64,000 nucleotides of DNA from Rallus limicola (Eukaryota > Chordata > Aves > Gruiformes > Rallidae): the NCBI GenBank assembly GCA_022605955.1, contig JAKCOZ010000001.1, forward strand, positions 72,050,520-72,114,519, written 5' to 3'. Within the stretch, counting starts at the first letter, position 1, and the number at the start of each line of letters is the position of its first letter. Under the pieces are notes generated by a model. The model was not told where the DNA came from, searched no databases, and saw only the letters and a list, made by a program, of their open reading frames with translations. The translations under genes and the position numbers were made by a program. Of this stretch, positions 51,855 through 62,956 are shown in pieces.

Positions 51855-54800
51855 GACATTGATCAGATCAGTAGGACACTAGGCACCATAGCAGAGAATG
51901 AATTACAGGGATGTGTGTCCATGAGTATGTGAAAGACACAAACAGATGTTCTTCTTTGCCCACATCTGTTATTGCTGTTACTATTTGATGAGGTGGGGCC
52001 TTAGAAGAAATGTGAGGAATCAGGGTCCACTGTGTGTCATTAGGAACTGGGCAAGTCGCTGGGTCCCAACAAAAGAGGTACAGGTCAGAGGTGGGTTCAG
52101 GGTGCCCTGTTTGAGCATAAGCAGATAGGAGGCAGGTCAGGTAGAACTAGTACTGCTTCTGCAAGAAAAGACAGGAATGGTCCAAACAAATATTTCTGGA
52201 ACAACTGTCTCTGCAACAGTTGCTTCCCCTAGAAAATATGAAACTGCTTTCAGTAACTTGTGCCCAAGTCCCTTAGCTCCTCCAAAAAGTCTTGCTATCA
52301 TCTTCATTCCAAGGATGGCTTCTTTAACTAGCTCAAACTTCTTATTCAGTCTAGACTCTAAAGTTTGTGCATGTTCTCTTTTCTCTTAGGAAATGTCTTT
52401 GAAAGTATCCACAAACTTTATCATTCTTTTGTGCTTTCTCAGCCCATTAAAGTGATTGGAGAAAGGAAGAATAGCATTCTAGTAATCCTGGAGGTGTATT
52501 AAGAGACTGTCATCTGGACTGTAGTCATCCATCCTCCTTGCGCTCCCTGGCAACATGCTATTGAATTAACACAATGTATGTACCTAGTGCATAGAACAAA
52601 TAATGAGGTCTCATGCCGGATTCATAAACAATCACAGAGAAGCCTCCAGGTTGTTTCTAGTACCAATATACATTATGCTGTCTACTGTAGTGCAATTGCC
52701 CATCATGGACTTTCCTTGTAGACCATATTGCCTAGCTCTACTTGGTTTTCTTTAAAAATGCATACTATAGATTTATGTTCTTGTAGCATAACAGATACTT
52801 CTCCTTGGGTCTTGCAAATGCAAGAGCTGAAAATGAACACTGGTGTAAGAGACACACAAATTTCAGCAATGTTTTTCCTGTCCCCTTGGGTCTCCCTTAC
52901 AGATCTTTGGCTTTTTTTTGGACACCATTGCAGAACTTTTCCCTGGGGACACATGAGCCTACCTTAAGGAAACACCTGGACAGCACAGAAGATCAAAGAC
53001 CTTGTGCATCCTCTTAGACACCAGGAGAGGCTTAGCAAGAGCAGCAAATGTAGAATTTGAGATGTAGAGATATAGAAGAGATGTAGAATCTGACCCTTGA
53101 GCAACACTGGCTGTGTTCTGAAGTTAAATATGGTGATGAATATGCTTTGGTAGTTACACTGATGCACGGACACAGCACGAAAGTGAGGTTTGAGAAAAGT
53201 AAAGATACAAATGGATTTATACTATCTTGCTGATCAGCTAGCAAATAGTACAGCTTTAAAAAGTGCCTTTAACTTTTACAGGACCCATATGCGGTGTGCT
53301 GGACTGGGTTGGGTTGTGGGGGTTTTTGGGGGCGGTATGTGTGTATGGGTTTTTTTTCTTTGTTAAGATGATAGATGATCTAGTCGATATGAAAACCTCT
53401 TTTGGAAGACATTTATAATGATCAGTGTCAATTATGACAGAATAAAGCACTCTAAAATTTATTCATAGTCACTGGGGCTATTTTTCACTCAGCATTAATG
53501 CACTGACTCCAGAATACAGTCAAATATGTTAGCAGAGAATAAGCTCAGGCCCCAGTGTAGTGCTAAGGATGTTTAATGTATCTTGACAGTCATTAAGTAG
53601 TTGGTAAAGGACTGGCAAGGAATTCATTATTCTCCTTATGAATCAATTCCTATTTATAGCAAACTATCAGAAATTCCACATTATAATATGAAGATTAAGA
53701 TCATACATAATGGTTCTTTCACCAGAGGCAGCCATGAAAGGACCGGTGAGACTTGAACAAATTACAGTTAATGATAGGCTCTTTCTCAGAAAATTAAACA
53801 CTTTAATTGGTCAATCAGGTTGGGCATTTGAGAAAGGAAGACTTGTAATTATGTGAGAGCCTGCCTACTGTACTTTGGCAGCTTTATGGGCCTCTGGCAA
53901 TTTTTCATCACAATTTAGATTTGTCATCATGTTCTAATGCTCATAGCTACACCTAGCCAAGAATAAAAGCCACTTCTTGACCTCTCTGTTTTTGGTGTTC
54001 CTTTGGAGGAATGAAGTTGTTAAATCAATATTTTGGTACTGACACACTGCTGTCTTGGGGTGCAATTCATTCATGACATCTATGCATCAGCTAAAATGTC
54101 TTTTGAAGGCTTAAGTGAGATGTGATACCCAGACCTTTCTGCCTAAGGGTGAATTTCACCCTCTTTGAATATACATGAGGCTGTGGCATCAGTTCCTTGT
54201 AGGTCGCCCATGTTTATTGTAGCACTGAAGTCAAGAACATCAGGTAGTGACACTCGCAGTTTTGCTCCATATGCTTATTTTCAGGTGAAAGTAGGCTTGC
54301 ATCTTGCATCTAATTTCAAGAGCTACATCAGCGTACATTAATTAAAGAACCAAGTCAGTGCAATAAAATCCAGTATATTCATTCCTGTGGAAAATCCTTC
54401 TTCACTCTGCCTTGGCTGTCCTCCAGTTAAACACCAAGAAAACTCCATACAACATCTGCCTTGCATGTTTAGTTTATAATTTGTTCAGAGAAGAGATTAT
54501 CTCAATGTGTGTTTTCCAGCTTGCTCAGTACACTGTCCTGGTTCTCCATAGAAATTTTGAGGTACTAATGTTGTACTGTTAATTGCTTTTAACAGTCTGT
54601 GTTACAGCATCTGTAACAAAGCCCTATTGTGAGGTTTCTGGGTATCACATATGAATCAATCAGTTGGAGCAGCTGTTCTACATTAGAAAAAGCTCTGCCT
54701 TTCTCCTCTGGAGAGTGTCATAATAGAGGTAAGGTAGAATTTTGTTCAAAGTGAAACAAGACTCTACCTTGCAGCAGAGAACTGCTCTTTCCTGATAATT

Positions 54801-55404
54801 GTGGGGAGCATGATGTGCTTTAGGTATGGCTGCTTACCACTAGAAATGATTGCATTATGTTAGTGAATGTTCATATTGCAAACTTTGCACTCTGCTTATT
54901 TAGTGAGGATTGTAAATGAGCTTTTGAAGTGCTGGGTAGAGCTAGCTTTTCCCCACATGGGAAGGAAGGGCAGGAGGAGATTGCTTCAGAGATACCACAG
55001 CAGTCTCTCATCCCAAGTCAGGGTGACAGACCAACTTGCAGTGTTGGATCAGGGGCATAAGATTCTTTTAGACCAAGCACGTGAAAGCTGCAGCAAGGCA
55101 ATGCAACAGAAGATAAAACTTTACTGTTTGGATAGTTTAGATGTCAGGAGAGAAAGGGGAGATAGATCTTATACCACTTCAGTCAGACAGACTTGCCATG
55201 GCAGGGCCAGGTCTCAGGCACTATGAAAGCAACAGCTGATGGCTTGGGATCTTAACTTCACTAGGTTATCCTCTAGGATTGACAAATGGTCAGATATCTT
55301 CACTTTTCCCCAGGCAGATGAATCTTAGCACTTACAATTTAGAAGACAAGATGGTTGCCAGTCCTGGCAAAAAAGCGGTTACCTGTGGCAAGCAACAAGA
55401 GCGA
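51855..55404. other. Non-coding stretch, no gene seen
   Basis: No recognisable gene or repeat. Open frames are short except one of 119 codons at 54867-55226, which has no known domain. A G/T-rich tract lies near 53300-53355. Confidence 0.45.
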
Positions 55405-56043
55405 TTAGCAGCAACAACAAAACCCCAGAGGGAATAATGGACTAAACCAGCTTTGCTCTCTGCTGCTTTTCTGCAGAGGAAAAGCCACTTTTTCTAGAGA
55501 AATTCCCTTCTTTCCTCCTCCTAGGGAGAACTCACTTCTCCTAGCAAAGCCAGGCAATGATGAGGGCAGGGCCTCCCCAAACCTTCCCAGGCCCATGGCC
55601 CCATGAGGTGAGTGAGCACCCTGGGGTGTGGCAGGCTTGGCCGGAGTCTGTCCACGGGGCAGGGGAAGGTCCTGATCAGTGGGCAGGTGGCTGGGCAGGG
55701 ACCAGCCCTCAATGTAGCTGCAACATGGCTCCAGGCAGGTCCCCAGGGGGATAGGCCCATGTAAACAGCAGCTCTTGGAGAGTGAGTGGAACTTTTTTGT
55801 GGGAACTAAATGGTGTCCATACACATGAGAAAAGTCCATCACTTGATAGAGCTGGGTTTTGTGCATATAGAACAGGATGAGCTCACTCAGCACTGGAGTT
55901 CTGGCAGGCCATGAAGAGATGAGAGGCCTGCAATGGCTCTCAGTGGAGGAGGTGGGAAACCTATGGAGGCTGAGGGCCAGAAGGTGAGCTTCCATGCCAC
56001 TGGGTCTTGCCAGGACAGAGCTTAAGCAAAAAAATATGTACAT
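55405..56043 (-). other. Unassigned 212-codon open frame, probably chance
   Basis: A minus-strand frame starts at a true ATG (56043-56041) and runs 212 codons. It is the longest ATG frame outside the retrovirus and CpG island. The predicted product is rich in Ser, Pro, Leu and Cys and ends in a run of four Cys, with no domain I recognise and no clear signal peptide. The local GC content is higher than the surroundings, which lowers the stop frequency. Without conservation or transcript data I regard it as a chance frame. Confidence 0.12.
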
Positions 56044-58859
56044 TATGATGCCTTAAAGAAGGTAGGAAATGAAGCTGGGTTTTCAGAAAAAAGCACACAG
56101 GTTTCTTACACACGGATGTTCACATAAAGCTGCTAATGGGCAAAGAACCATCAAGTATGGGATGCTCAGCCTCTTCTCATCTGTGCTTGGCATCTCCCAA
56201 CTTCGGTAACAGCCTTGGGCATAAGTTACTGCTGGGGCAGTGGGGAGTCCCATCCTCTGATCTGGGTGAGGGAGGATCCCACATACCCATGTCACAGAGG
56301 CATGTTTCTGCAGCTGGTGCTCACAGGAGTCATACTGCATATGTGGGGGCCTGGCCAGGGTTCAGGCACTGGCTCATCAGTGCTGAAACAGAAAACACTG
56401 GCCAGCTAAAGAGCTCTGTTTCTTGACCCTGAGCCTGCATCAGCCATGCTGCCATGGCATCCGCTTCCATAAAAAAACCAGCTGGCTGGCTGCCAACATA
56501 GCCACAGGAGCTTGGGCCTAATGAGCCCCTCACTGGTTGTATTGATATTGTATGTGTATCTTATTTGCATGGATATGCAAACAGAATTTGTGCCAGTATG
56601 AGAGCATTTGGCCTTTAAAGAGACATCCTCCTGTTTGGTTGGTCAGGTAGCAGTGAAGTCTGTTGCCTGAGGGGTGAGAGGCCATGGCTGGGAGAGGAGC
56701 CAACAAAACAGGTATGGAGATATGGGAGGATGCAAAGAGAAGCCTCTGAAAACCAGCTTTGCTTTTCCTTCTGACCCTGGGAGTGTAAGAGGACTATCAT
56801 TCCTTCTGAAGAAGGAATCCCCCTCCTCTGTCTCTTCCCAGATGGCAGTAACAGCTGCCTGATACCTGTGAAGCCCTCTTTTGCCATCGGCAGCAGGAGC
56901 AGGCAGCTGCCTGGCATTGCAAGCAGCGGGCAGTAGGACCATGCTGTTGCCCCCCAAGCAGTCTGCTGCCTCATGTAAATGTCTATTTTGCTCAGGCCTT
57001 AAACTCAATCGGCAGCCCCTTTGGGAGCTTGGGTTTGCTTAGGTATGAAAGAGTTTGTTGAAATTCACTGCAGCTTATTCACTGAATGCATTACAAATAT
57101 TATTAAACTAAACGCTTTTGAAATGCAAATACCATCCAGGGCTTTTCTCTTTTATTTTGCTTAGGCTCACAGGATAGGGGAGCTGACTCGCTGTAGGTTT
57201 CTCAGGAGTCTCCAAGCTCTTAGTGTTCTGGCATTTACTACCCATAACTATGCTTCTCATATTCAGATGAGAAATTGGCCCTGCACCGGGGGAGCCCACG
57301 TTTACTGAAAATATCCTAGCCCTGCTTATGACTGTGACAAATCCATACCCAAGACTCGCTGCCAGCTCGAAAGTCTGGATCCAGATCAGCAAACTTTGAC
57401 AACAATCAATTCAATATAACTTGCTATATTAGCAGATGAAATGGGAATGAGCCCCAGGGAGATGAAAAGCCAGCGGAGCTCTATTAACAGACAAAACTGA
57501 TGCCATCATGTGTGCACTTGCATGAGCAATAGCTTTTGCATGCACTGAGCCTTCACCTTCTGTCCTTCCTCTATAGAGTAGACTACATGACCTAATAACT
57601 TCGACCTTTTGGCTTTGACAATTAGGAAGATATATTACTACTGAACCTTAGGGTATGTTTGAGAAGTCCTTCTTTTTCCTTGTGAAACATGAGTACTTCT
57701 GTGGGCTTCAAAAACTGTTATTTGTTAAACTGTTCTACATCTTTGAAAAGTACAGGAACGCCCACAAAATCATGCTATTCTCAGCTCCATACTGAGGTAG
57801 AAAATGAAGGGCTGTCCAGGTGACTTGTTTTCAGAGGTCTCACACGTTTTGGACTTTTCTTTCTCTCTGTACTTGTCACTTCTCATTCCTTTTTTTGCTG
57901 TTTGTTCACTGTTCTTCCTGCCTGCCCAGGTGGGAACAGCTCCCCACAGATGTCCTGTGCCATGCAATACCTTGGTAAAGAAAATATTTATTTACTGTCT
58001 TCTTCCCCACTGTGGCAACCAGGAAGTTTGGTTTCCTGTCAGGAAGTCAACACAGGGCATAGGAATCTGTTATCTTAAAAAACCTCAGCAAGCAATGTAC
58101 TTGAAGGTGAAACTACTTTGGTGTGAGCGACTACAATTGTTATTCATAGCTTAGTCTCACATTTGCATTGTTATCTAGGAATGAAATTGTCACATCTCTG
58201 TCCCATGTAAGATTTGTGATTGCCTTGCAAGCTGGAAAGTCAATTTAAATTGAAGGCCCCAGTTAATAATGTACAAGATAATGAGTTTCACCTGGCTGTT
58301 CTCAAAGAAATTAAGGAAAGTATCAAAGAAATACAAGTACCATGTAACATGATTAGCATCATACAGAAGCATTTAGGATCAGTGTAGTGTTTTTGGTATC
58401 TACCTAGTAATTATTACTATGTTTTCCTGGTTTAATTACACTTATACCTGAAAGATTACAAGATAATTATGCTTGCATTTGTTACAGGAAACTAGAAATC
58501 AAATTGCATGGTTTGTTAACAACAGACAAGCAGAGTATAATTGGCAAACATGACATGGTTATTTGTGCAACATCTGAATGCATATATTACTTCAAAGACC
58601 CAAGATTGTCGTGCGAGAGGCAAGTGTGAAGCCTAGCCAGTTTAGTACCTGGTAATAGGAAAGCAAAACACCAAGGAAAACACTACATTGTAAAGCAACC
58701 TGGCAATTCTCTGGGGCTTGTAGCAAAGCCTTAAAAATGAGGTTTTATCAATGTAGCAATTTACTACACTTTTTTTCCCCCCCCTTCTGTCTGTGATTTT
58801 TTTCTCTCTTCCATATTGGAATGCTAAGAAGCATTTTTACCTACTGCATATGTTGTAGG
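56044..58859. other. Non-coding stretch, no gene seen
   Basis: Short frames only, including overlapping minus-strand frames at 56615-57008 of about 120 codons without known domains. No repeat family was recognised. Confidence 0.45.
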
Positions 58860-58897
58860 ACCAGCTTGACTACAAAATATCTTCTATGATTCTATGG
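58860..58897 (+). mobile_element. Possible CR1 tail
   Basis: TTCTATGATTCTATGG at 58882-58897 is two copies of the 8-bp CR1 terminal repeat. The sequence before it is too diverged to confirm a CR1 3' UTR, so it may be a tiny truncated copy or chance. Confidence 0.3.
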
Positions 58898-59507
58898 CTG
58901 GACTTTGATGGCCAAAGTGTTTTCCATGTTGAGCAGAGGGAGGTAAAGCAAGTCACCTTGTTCTTTGCTTGGGCTTGGGGGAAGGTAATGCCTTCTGATG
59001 GATAGGACCCAGGGCAAAGTGAAATGACTTGCATATTATTCTTTGCCCTGCTCCTAAAGGTTTTGCCCTTTGACCCCTGGAGACAGATGCTTCTTCTGCA
59101 CAGCACATTCTCTCTCAGTTAAGCCTTCTAGTCACTGGTGAAGACTATAAAGATTAACAACGATACAGTGAAGATAGCCCCCAGTCAGCAATGGGGACGG
59201 TATTCCAAATTAACTGTTAGTAGCAGTGAACTGTACACTTCAGGGCTGCATCCTTCAGGCATTGATCAGGCAGGTTTTGCTCTGGAGTCAAGGGACATTT
59301 TGTCTGAGTGACACATAGAGAATCCAGCTTAGCTCCTGCTGAGGCAACAGCACAGGTGTGGTACAAAATGTCACTCATCCTAGACACCAGCTATCATCTG
59401 CTCAGAGGCAACAGCAGTCTTGGCTTCGAGTTGCCTTGTAGCTATTGTGCACTTCTAGGTAAACATTAAATTCTCTCAGCTTGGCTTTTTGTTCCTTGCA
59501 TACTTAT

Positions 59508-59523
59508 AAAAAAAAAAAAAAAA
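59508..59523. repeat. Poly-A run (16 bases)
   Basis: A homopolymer of 16 A follows ACTTAT. No retroposed gene was recognised before it. Confidence 0.9.
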
Positions 59524-60344
59524 GAAAATGCCTCATGAAGCTCATAAGCCTTCTCCATGCCAGCAAGCCATGAAGAGTTGCCTCTAGGTATCACTATTTG
59601 CTGAATGTCCTGGGACTTCAAGAACATTAAACAGGGTGTTGAAGTATCCAGTGTCAGCATAACCCCAGGCATTTCTACATATCCTCAACTCTCTGTAGAT
59701 ATCGATGTGAAAATACCCTGCTGTTTGTGTACAATAACAGCAGTCTGACTGTGTGATGGCACTGCAGCAGGTATAAATAATTATTTTCACAATGACCATG
59801 TTTATTTTCATCTAGAAACCTTGAAAGAATGTAAAATGTATTTAAGCTTTGCTGTGTTACTCCTACCAAGAGGCATAAGAGCAAGGTACTAGGAAAACAA
59901 AGGATTTAGTGGTATGAATACAGTGTTATGAGTAACAGAGATCAAGAATTCTGCATTCTTTGTTGTAACCTCTTGAGATGACCAGCCCTTCTGCTAAGTA
60001 TTCTGACCAAGTGTTACTTGTGAAAAACCTACTGCACAACTGAGTAACATCTGGATCATGCAATAAACAAGCAACATCATAACAATTCTTTGACCAAGAA
60101 AAGGACAAAGTAGTGAGTTTAACAGGGTCCAGGAGCAGCACAAGGGCCCTGCTCCATGCAGTGAAGGCAAGCAGAGAGCCAAGGGTGACCCCAGTACCAG
60201 GCACTCCCCATGCCACAGGGCACAGACCCACTGGATCTCAGTTTTGTGAGCAGAGTCAGGGCAGTGGTAGCAACAACTCCTGCCCACAGTCCAGTGAACC
60301 CCAGGGAGAACCAAGGTCACAAGTCATGCCTGAGGCCAGTGCAA

Positions 60345-60412
60345 ACAGCAGTTCAAGAGCAAGGCTAGAAACAAATTCACAGCAGTTCAAGAGCAAGGCT
60401 AGAAACAAATTC
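60345..60412. repeat. Perfect 34-bp tandem duplication
   Basis: A 34-bp unit beginning ACAGCAGTTCAAGAGC and ending AGAAACAAATTC occurs twice head to tail (60345-60378 and 60379-60412) with no difference. The lack of divergence implies a recent duplication; the locus may vary in copy number. Confidence 0.95.
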
Positions 60413-61415
60413 TCCTACAACACAGTTCAATGGAAGAAAAAAATATGATTATGTATTACAAAGCAGAGATTTTTTCTTTTCCTAATGTATTTGAAGACAA
60501 CAGAGGCCTTCTGAGAAAAATGTTTCCTTATTTGAAAATACTTCTTCCCCTTTAGGAAAAGAAACATAATAGGGATTTAAGCAAACCCTACCAAGTGAAC
60601 TTTATTTGCCTCTGTAGTGCCTTTAGCATCTGAATCATTCCTTTGGTTAGATATTCTCTATAGCAATGAGATACATTATATGACATAGTTGTCTTCTTTT
60701 TGCAGTGTGTATTCAACCATGCCAGCGAAATTAGGAAAGATCTCGGGCCAGATTCTATGATCCTCAAGCTAATGTTTTACATAGCTTTTTGTTTGTTTCA
60801 ACTCATTAAAATTAAAAATAAACAAGCAGCAGGTTTTCATCTTCTCCAGTGGCAATGTGTGACTTGTTTACACTCTGACTCTCTCCTACTCCCAGAAAGA
60901 ACAGCTTGAGTCTAGTAAGGAAAACTCTTTAAGTTCTTGCTGAATCAGGGTTCAATGTAATTACATTTCTTATCTACAAAATGTTTACAGTGGTATCTAC
61001 CTGAGGCTAAGGCCCTGCAGCAACTAGTTTGCTTGCCAGCAGTTGAGCTAGGAAGTAAGAAGCCTTTTCCCCAGTCAGGCACTGTGGAGTCACTAGCAAA
61101 ATTGGCCCCCAGCACAAGGTTAAGAGAGGAGGAAAACAATGGCTCATGATCTATTCCGAGTGAAGAGGATCCAATTTTTCCTCTCAGACAAGTGAGTGCT
61201 TCCAACAGACTTGTTAACAGAGAGAGAGAAGGAAGAATCTAAGTTTGTTTGCATCCACTCAGTTTCCCTGTTTCTTTGCATGGTCAGACCTGTGCACTTT
61301 AAAAGAACAACAAAATTTGCTGCTTTTTCTGTTATATCTATTCTATAAAGCATCAAAACTAACCTACAGGCTAGCAGACCTGTACTTGGATATGCTGATT
61401 CCCTAAAGGTTGACA
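60413..61415. other. Non-coding stretch left of the retrovirus
   Basis: AT-rich, gene-free sequence. A GGGCCAGATTCTATGATCCT string near 60747 recalls an old amniote repeat but is too short to classify. Confidence 0.4.
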
Positions 61416-61615
61416 GAAGCCTGTGTAAGGAAATTCCTTAGTGCAAGCCACAGTGTTTCCAAAAACTCCGTAAATCCTTCAATAGATGCCTGTCTCTGAC
61501 TGATGGTGGGATGAGCATCCATAAATAATAGGATGCTTTACAAACAGAAGTTTAAGGAGTTACATTTCCAAGGTCTGGACAAATAATAAACCTTAGTCTT
61601 TATCAATAGAAGCCC
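61416..61615 (+). repeat. Imperfect direct repeats at the retroviral 5' boundary
   Basis: GAAGCCTGTGTAAGGAAATT (61417-61436) returns as GAAGCCCTGTGCTAAGGAAT at about 61610. TTTAAGGAG..ACATTTCCAAGG at about 61551 returns at about 61628. These pairs link the sequence just left of the proposed LTR start to the first bases of the LTR. Either U3 is longer than annotated and carries degenerate tandem repeats, or a related LTR fragment lies next to the insertion. Confidence 0.5.
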
Positions 61616-61898
61616 TGTGCTAAGGAATTTAAGGAGGAAACATTTCCAAGGACTAAATCACTTTAGTGCCAATTACGAAGGACCATTTGGCACTTGGAGG
61701 TTGTTAGAGGAGATACCTCTGATAATGACAATGTCCAGCTGGGATATTGGTGACTACGCATGCGTCAAGAAGAGAGGTGAAAAGTTTAACCTGATGAAGA
61801 CTACAGGCCTTCATCCTGAAGACCCCAACTCACGACCACCAGAGAGCATTGCGCCTGCGCCATGAGGAGGGATTTATGGAAATGAAGCCATGAAGTTA

Positions 61899-61906
61899 AT
61901 TTGCAT
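61899..61906 (+). promoter_or_regulatory. Octamer (POU/OCT) motif in U3
   Basis: ATTTGCAT is a perfect octamer motif, 60 bp upstream of the TATA box. Octamer sites recruit POU-family factors such as OCT1 and, in early embryo or germline cells, POU5-type factors. Function here is inferred from sequence and position only. Confidence 0.45.
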
Positions 61907-61965
61907 ACGAAGCGGGACAGGTCATGCATATGTATAGGTGTTACGAATTCCAAACACCTTTCCTC

Positions 61966-61973
61966 TATAAAAA
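61966..61973 (+). promoter_or_regulatory. LTR TATA box
   Basis: TATAAAAA preceded by CCTTTCCTC. Transcription, and therefore R, would be expected to start about 25-30 bp downstream near 61995. Confidence 0.8.
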
Positions 61974-62166
61974 GTCAAACAGCAATTCATTCAGCGGATC
62001 TTCCCCCACCAGACATGAAGTGAAGTCGAGCCGGTCCCGCAAGACATCATGGGAACCCGTGGTGGTAGCTATAACTTTCCTGTAACTTTAAACTCTTTAC
62101 CTTCCTTTCTCTTTTTTCTTCCTTCTCTCTCACTCTCTAACACCTTTCGCAAATTTTGCTGTAACA

Positions 62167-62172
62167 ATTAAA
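62167..62172 (+). terminator. LTR poly(A) signal
   Basis: ATTAAA, the commonest variant of AATAAA, placed downstream of the TATA box as required for R. A TTTGACCTCGTTTGTGTCTT downstream element follows from 62189, so cleavage and the R/U5 border are likely near 62185-62195. Confidence 0.65.
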
Positions 62173-62278
62173 CTTCCTTATGATACGGCATTTGACCTCG
62201 TTTGTGTCTTAATCTCACTCTGGGAATTATAAAAGAATCTCGCCCCTGACCGGGCTATTCCGGAACGGGACATTTAAT

Positions 62279-62298
62279 TGGCGTCACGGACAGGATTC
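62279..62298 (+). other. Primer-binding site, serine tRNA type
   Basis: TGGCGTCACGGACAGGATTC starts 6 bp after the LTR. It is complementary to the 3' end of a vertebrate serine tRNA (CGA anticodon) as I remember it, at 19 of 20 positions, the exception being position 11. Other serine isoacceptors match less well in the acceptor stem. Serine-tRNA priming is uncommon among retroviruses; HERV-S is the best-known case. Confidence 0.75.
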
Positions 62299-62324
62299 CC
62301 TGAAGTGAGAGCGCCGCATATTTC

Positions 62325-62950
62325 ACCCACTTTCCTTTTGTATGTTTGTCCCTCGGGACGGGAGGAGTGTGCATTTTGTTTAAAGTGGCACTCCGGTTTC
62401 TTTGATATTTCACCCCCTTTCTTTCTGTGTGTGTGTCCCTCGGGACGGGAGGAGTGTGCATTTTGTTTAAAGTGTCACTCCGGTTTGTTTTTTTTGTATG
62501 TTTGTCCTTCGGGACGGGAGGAGTGTGCATTTTGTTTAAAAGTGTCACTCCGGTTTGTTTTTTTTGTATGTATGTCCCTCGGGACGGGAGGGGTGTGCAT
62601 TTTGTTTAAAGTGTCACTCCGGTTTGTTTTTTTGTATGTTTGTCCTTCGGGACGGGAGGGGTGTGCATTTTGTTTAAAAGCATCACTCCGGTTTGTTTTT
62701 TTTTTGTATGTATGTCCTTCGGGACGGGAGGGGTGTGCATTTTGTTTAAAGTGTCACTCCGGTTTGTTTTTTTTTTGTATGTGTGTCCCTCGGGACGGGA
62801 GGAGTGAACCTTTTGCTTAAAGTGTCACTCCGGTTTATCACCCCCTTTCCTTTTTGTGTATGTCCCTCGGGACGGGAGGAGTGAAGTCTTTGTTTAAAGC
62901 ATCACTCCGGTTTGTTGTTTTTTTTTTTGTTTGTTTGTATGTCCAATTTG
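62325..62950 (+). repeat. Leader array: eight ~70-bp units with paired RNA hairpins
   Basis: Eight head-to-tail units fill the leader between the primer-binding site and gag. Their TGTCC anchors start at 62347, 62434, 62503, 62573, 62641, 62713, 62784 and 62861, spaced 68-87 bp. Each unit has GTCCYTCGGGAC, which folds to a 4-bp stem with a UUCG (units 3, 5, 6) or CUCG (others) tetraloop. After GGGA comes GGAGTG or GGGGTG, pairing with CACTCC about 20 bases later; the A-to-G change keeps pairing as G-U. T-rich linkers with TTTGTATG separate the units. Unit length is not a multiple of 3 and frames shift, so the array is not protein-coding. A role as packaging, dimerisation or translation element is inference. 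Confidence 0.9.
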
Positions 62951-62956
62951 TTTAAT

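Larger units (their letters stand above)
61616..62272 (+). mobile_element. 5' LTR of the endogenous retrovirus
   Basis: The proposed LTR begins TGTGCTAAGG and ends GGAACGGGACA, so it has the usual TG..CA ends, and is about 657 bp. U3 contains an octamer motif and a TATA box; a poly(A) signal lies about 200 bp after the TATA box, followed by a GT/T-rich stretch. A pyrimidine-rich tract precedes the poly(A) signal (62095-62150). Six bases (TTTAAT) separate the LTR from the primer-binding site. The 3' end is firm; an alternative 5' end at 61422 also starts TGTG and would give about 850 bp. Confidence 0.7.

Noticed and set aside
62278..62820. Repetitive 180-codon protein (VCPSGREECAFCLK-like repeats) encoded by the leader
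   Set aside because: It has no ATG start, the unit length is not a multiple of 3 so the peptide changes frame from unit to unit, and it is not in frame with gag (offset 679 bases), so it is not a glycoGag-type extension.
62325..62950. CRISPR-like array of repeats with spacers
   Set aside because: The units lie in a retroviral leader of a vertebrate genome; the parts between conserved blocks are T-rich linkers that are themselves alike, not unique spacers.
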